From the NCBI RefSeq assembly GCF_021228295.1, contig NZ_JAJQPD010000001.1:124001-188000 (forward strand): a stretch of 64,000 bases of DNA, in the 5' to 3' direction. This DNA is from Agromyces humatus. GTDB taxonomy: Bacteria; Actinomycetota; Actinomycetes; Actinomycetales; Microbacteriaceae. How positions within the stretch are numbered: the first letter of the stretch is position 1; every line of letters begins with the position of its first letter. Below the pieces are notes generated by a model. The model was not told where the DNA came from and did no database searches. It worked only from the letters and a program-made list of their open reading frames with translations. A program made the translations under genes and the position numbers. Shown here piece after piece: positions 62,210-64,000 of this stretch.

Positions 62210-62278
62210 ACGGATTTCCCAGCAGATGCCGGTGAGGCTCCCAGCCGACGCCGGTCGTGTGCCGGTATCGTCGCTTCG

Positions 62279-63205
62279 GTGAATTTCACGAAGTCGGCCG
62301 CCCGCATCGTCGCGGCGGTGCTCGTACTCGTCGGCCTCGCAGCCTGCACCTCGCCGACGACTCCGAACGAACCATGGGACGGCGGTGCAGCCACCCGGGT
62401 CACCCCGACCCCCGAGTTCGAGATCCCCGACGCAGTGGGATTCGACCCCGGGTTCATCGTGAGCGACGACGCGTTCTACGACAGCGGGGCGATGAGCGAG
62501 CGCGAGATCCAGACATTCCTCGGCGGGCTCGACTGCCGCCCGGCCGACGACGTGCCGTGCCTCGCCGATTTCCGCGAGACCACGTCGACCCAGCCCGCCG
62601 TCGGCGGGGAGCACTGCGCCGAGTACCGAGGCGCGACTGGCGAACGCGCGAGCCGCATCCTCGCGAAGGTCGCGGTCGCGTGCGGGGTGAGCCCGCGCAC
62701 GCTGCTCGTGCTGCTGCAGAAGGAGCAGTCGCTGCTGACCCGGCCGAACGCGTCGGGATACGAGCGCGCCACCGGCTACGCGTGCCCCGACACCGCCGAC
62801 TGCGACCAGAAGTACTTCGGGTTCTTCAATCAGGTGTACCACGCGGCGTGGCAGTTCCGGCAGTACACCGAAGAGCCGAAGCGGCAGTACCGCATCGGCA
62901 CCGTGAAGGTGCAGTACCACCCCGATGCGGCCTGCGGAGCCACCGCGGTCGACGTGCGGAACCAGGCGACCGCGAACCTGTACAACTACACGCCGTACCA
63001 ACCGAGCCCGGCGACGATCGCCGCCCCCGAGACCGGCGATTCGTGCTCGGCATTCGGCAACCTCAACTTCTGGCGGCTCTGGCACCGTTGGTTCGGCGAC
63101 CCCGAGACCGAGCGCTATCCGGGATTCCTGCCGGCCTGCACCCGACTCATCGGCGGGCACCCGTGCCCGCCGGGCGCGACGCTGCCGGCCGTGCCGGCGA
63201 GCTGA
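62279..63205 (+). CDS. Secreted lipoprotein with a 'hemagglutinin'-type cell-wall domain
   Basis: A protein of 308 aa. Signal and lipobox MNFTKSAARIVAAVLVLVGL...AAC. The domain begins IVSDDAFYDSGAMSEREIQTFL and contains VSPRTLLVLLQKEQSLLT (a lysozyme-like Glu), ATGYACPDTADCDQKYFGF and NQATANLYNYTPYQPSP. This domain recurs in actinobacterial surface proteins often labelled hemagglutinin and is thought to be muramidase-like. Eight or so Cys suggest disulfides. TATCGT is 7 nt before GTG 62279. Confidence 0.8.
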   Translation: MNFTKSAARIVAAVLVLVGLAACTSPTTPNEPWDGGAATRVTPTPEFEIPDAVGFDPGFIVSDDAFYDSGAMSEREIQTFLGGLDCRPADDVPCLADFRETTSTQPAVGGEHCAEYRGATGERASRILAKVAVACGVSPRTLLVLLQKEQSLLTRPNASGYERATGYACPDTADCDQKYFGFFNQVYHAAWQFRQYTEEPKRQYRIGTVKVQYHPDAACGATAVDVRNQATANLYNYTPYQPSPATIAAPETGDSCSAFGNLNFWRLWHRWFGDPETERYPGFLPACTRLIGGHPCPPGATLPAVPAS

Positions 63206-63208
63206 CGA

Positions 63209-63685
63209 TCAGCCGACGACGACCGACATCGCCTCGTGGCGCACGGGGAACGCGACCGACGCCGCGATGAAGCACTTCTGCGCCGCCTCGGCATGCAGTT
63301 CGTCGGCGAGCGCGAGCATCGACGCGTCGGCCACCGTCACGGTCGGACGCAAGGTGACCTCGGTGAACGCGCCCCCGCCACGGCCGTCCTCATGCATCGT
63401 GCCCGTCGGGGCGTCGGTGTACGCGCGCACCACGACCCCGTGGTTGGTCGCCACGTGCAGGTACGACAGCATGTGGCACTGGCTGAGTGCGGCGAGCAGC
63501 AGCTCCTCTGGGTTCCAGCGCTCGCGGTCGCCGTGGAAGACGCGGTCGCTCGACCCGTCGATCTCGTGGAGCTTGCCGACGGCGCGCACGACGTGCTGCC
63601 TGCCGTAGGCGCGATAGCCGCTCGTGCCCTCGCCGCGGTCGCCCTGCCACTCGAGTGCCACCTCGTACCGATGTTCGCCCAGCAT
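63209..63685 (-). CDS. OsmC-family peroxiredoxin
   Basis: A protein of 158 aa. The two reactive cysteines are in LSQCHMLSYL and AQKCFIAAS, with the usual spacing; ERWNPEELLLAALSQC is the family signature. OsmC proteins reduce organic hydroperoxides in the cytoplasm. GGAGG lies close before ATG 63685. It is convergent with the lipoprotein gene; the two stops are only 3 bp apart within the palindrome GCTGACGATCAGC. Confidence 0.88.
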   Translation of the reverse strand: MLGEHRYEVALEWQGDRGEGTSGYRAYGRQHVVRAVGKLHEIDGSSDRVFHGDRERWNPEELLLAALSQCHMLSYLHVATNHGVVVRAYTDAPTGTMHEDGRGGGAFTEVTLRPTVTVADASMLALADELHAEAAQKCFIAASVAFPVRHEAMSVVVG

Positions 63686-63780
63686 CGGATCCTCCGCCTC
63701 TCGCGCCGCCCCGTGACATCCGATTCTGCCGTATGCGCGGCCGCGGTGCGCCCGGCCTGCGGCGATAGGGTTGAGACACC

Positions 63781-64000
63781 ATGACTGACACCCAGATCTC
63801 CGCCCAGAAGGCTGCCGCCCCCGTCTACTCGGTGCCGCAGCAGCGCAAGGTCGTGACCGCCATCCCCGGTCCGAAGTCTCAGGAGCTGCACGACCGCCGC
63901 TCGAAGGTCGTCTCCGCCGGCGTCTCATCGGCCCTTCCCGTCTACATCGAACGCGCCAACGGCGCGATCCTCGTCGACGTCGACGGCAACCAGTTCATCG
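63781..64000 (+). CDS. gabT: 4-aminobutyrate-2-oxoglutarate transaminase, N-terminal part
   Basis: The first 73 residues are present. PGPKSQELHDRRSKVVSAGV then SSALPVYIERANGAILVDVDGNQFI is the typical start of class-III PLP transaminases of the GabT type (GABA to succinic semialdehyde). TAGGGT at 63766-63771 is 9 nt before the ATG, so the leader is only about 2-3 nt. The PLP lysine and most of the protein are beyond the window. Confidence 0.85.
   Translation, partial: MTDTQISAQKAAAPVYSVPQQRKVVTAIPGPKSQELHDRRSKVVSAGVSSALPVYIERANGAILVDVDGNQFI

Noticed and set aside
62219-62255. Short direct repeat of CCAGC-N-GCCGGT upstream of the secreted lipoprotein
   Set aside because: The two copies differ at several bases and match common GC-rich words; not distinguishable from chance.
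1-64000. tRNA, rRNA, CRISPR arrays, insertion sequences or att sites
   Set aside because: I found no T-loop-like tRNA ends, rRNA segments, regularly spaced repeats, transposase or integrase frames in the window.

Overview
The window is very GC-rich, densely coded chromosomal DNA from an actinobacterium, most likely a Microbacteriaceae (Agromyces-like) member of the Micrococcales. The evidence is GTG starts, 4-nt ATGA/GTGA overlaps inside operons, the dxr-rseP/ispG/proS/nusA-infB-rbfA/truB-ribF backbone, and about nineteen genes whose start codon lies only 6-7 nt after a TANNNT -10 box, so that their mRNAs should be leaderless. The genus is inference. I see no rRNA, tRNA, CRISPR, prophage or insertion sequence. 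No stretch over 300 bases lacks a gene.

Layout. 0-13 kb: the edge of an FAD-linked oxidase, an Ada-AlkA repair fusion, an FAH-family hydrolase, aspartase, a uracil/xanthine permease, a PiT phosphate transporter with a small partner, a Nudix/PfkA pair, an SNF2 ATPase and a ZIP transporter. 13-17 kb: a DUF2207 protein, a CsoR-type metal sensor with a recognisable operator and a co-transcribed macrodomain protein, and a membrane-anchored GDPD. 17-25 kb: a deoxyribose-phosphate module (SorC/DeoR regulator, DeoC, full-length aldehyde dehydrogenase, half-length aldehyde dehydrogenase, small protein), a ROK kinase and an MFS exporter. 24.5-40.5 kb: the core block ribF, two membrane proteins, truB, then four interposed genes (ketopantoate reductase-like, P-loop kinase, mutY, LysR), then rbfA, infB, ylxR, nusA, proS, an RNB ribonuclease and ispG. 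No rimP lies upstream of nusA.

40.6-58.1 kb looks like an accessory segment lying between ispG and rseP-dxr, genes that commonly sit together in actinobacteria. Its main content is one long minus-strand operon: a Liv-type ABC importer (binding protein, LivG, LivF, LivH, LivM), an acyl-CoA ligase, a TetR regulator, 3-hydroxybutyrate dehydrogenase, two alpha/beta hydrolases and both subunits of a 3-oxoacid CoA-transferase. A divergent acetyl-CoA acetyltransferase shares the promoter region. Together these predict uptake of a short hydroxy- or keto-acid (or its ester), oxidation to acetoacetate, CoA transfer and thiolysis to acetyl-CoA. LtrA, SHOCT and NarL-type two-component genes follow. 58-64 kb: RseP, Dxr, a degenerate phosphopantetheinyl-transferase-like protein, PlsC, a secreted lipoprotein, OsmC and the start of GabT.

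The most unusual structure is a family of short palindromic (REP-like) repeats. Two sit inside operons where the upstream gene has been extended in frame through the repeats (aldehyde dehydrogenase, acyl-CoA ligase), giving repetitive basic or charged C-terminal tails that end in a 4-nt overlap with the next gene. A third supplies the stop codon of the CoA-transferase B subunit, and a fourth pair lies after the thiolase.
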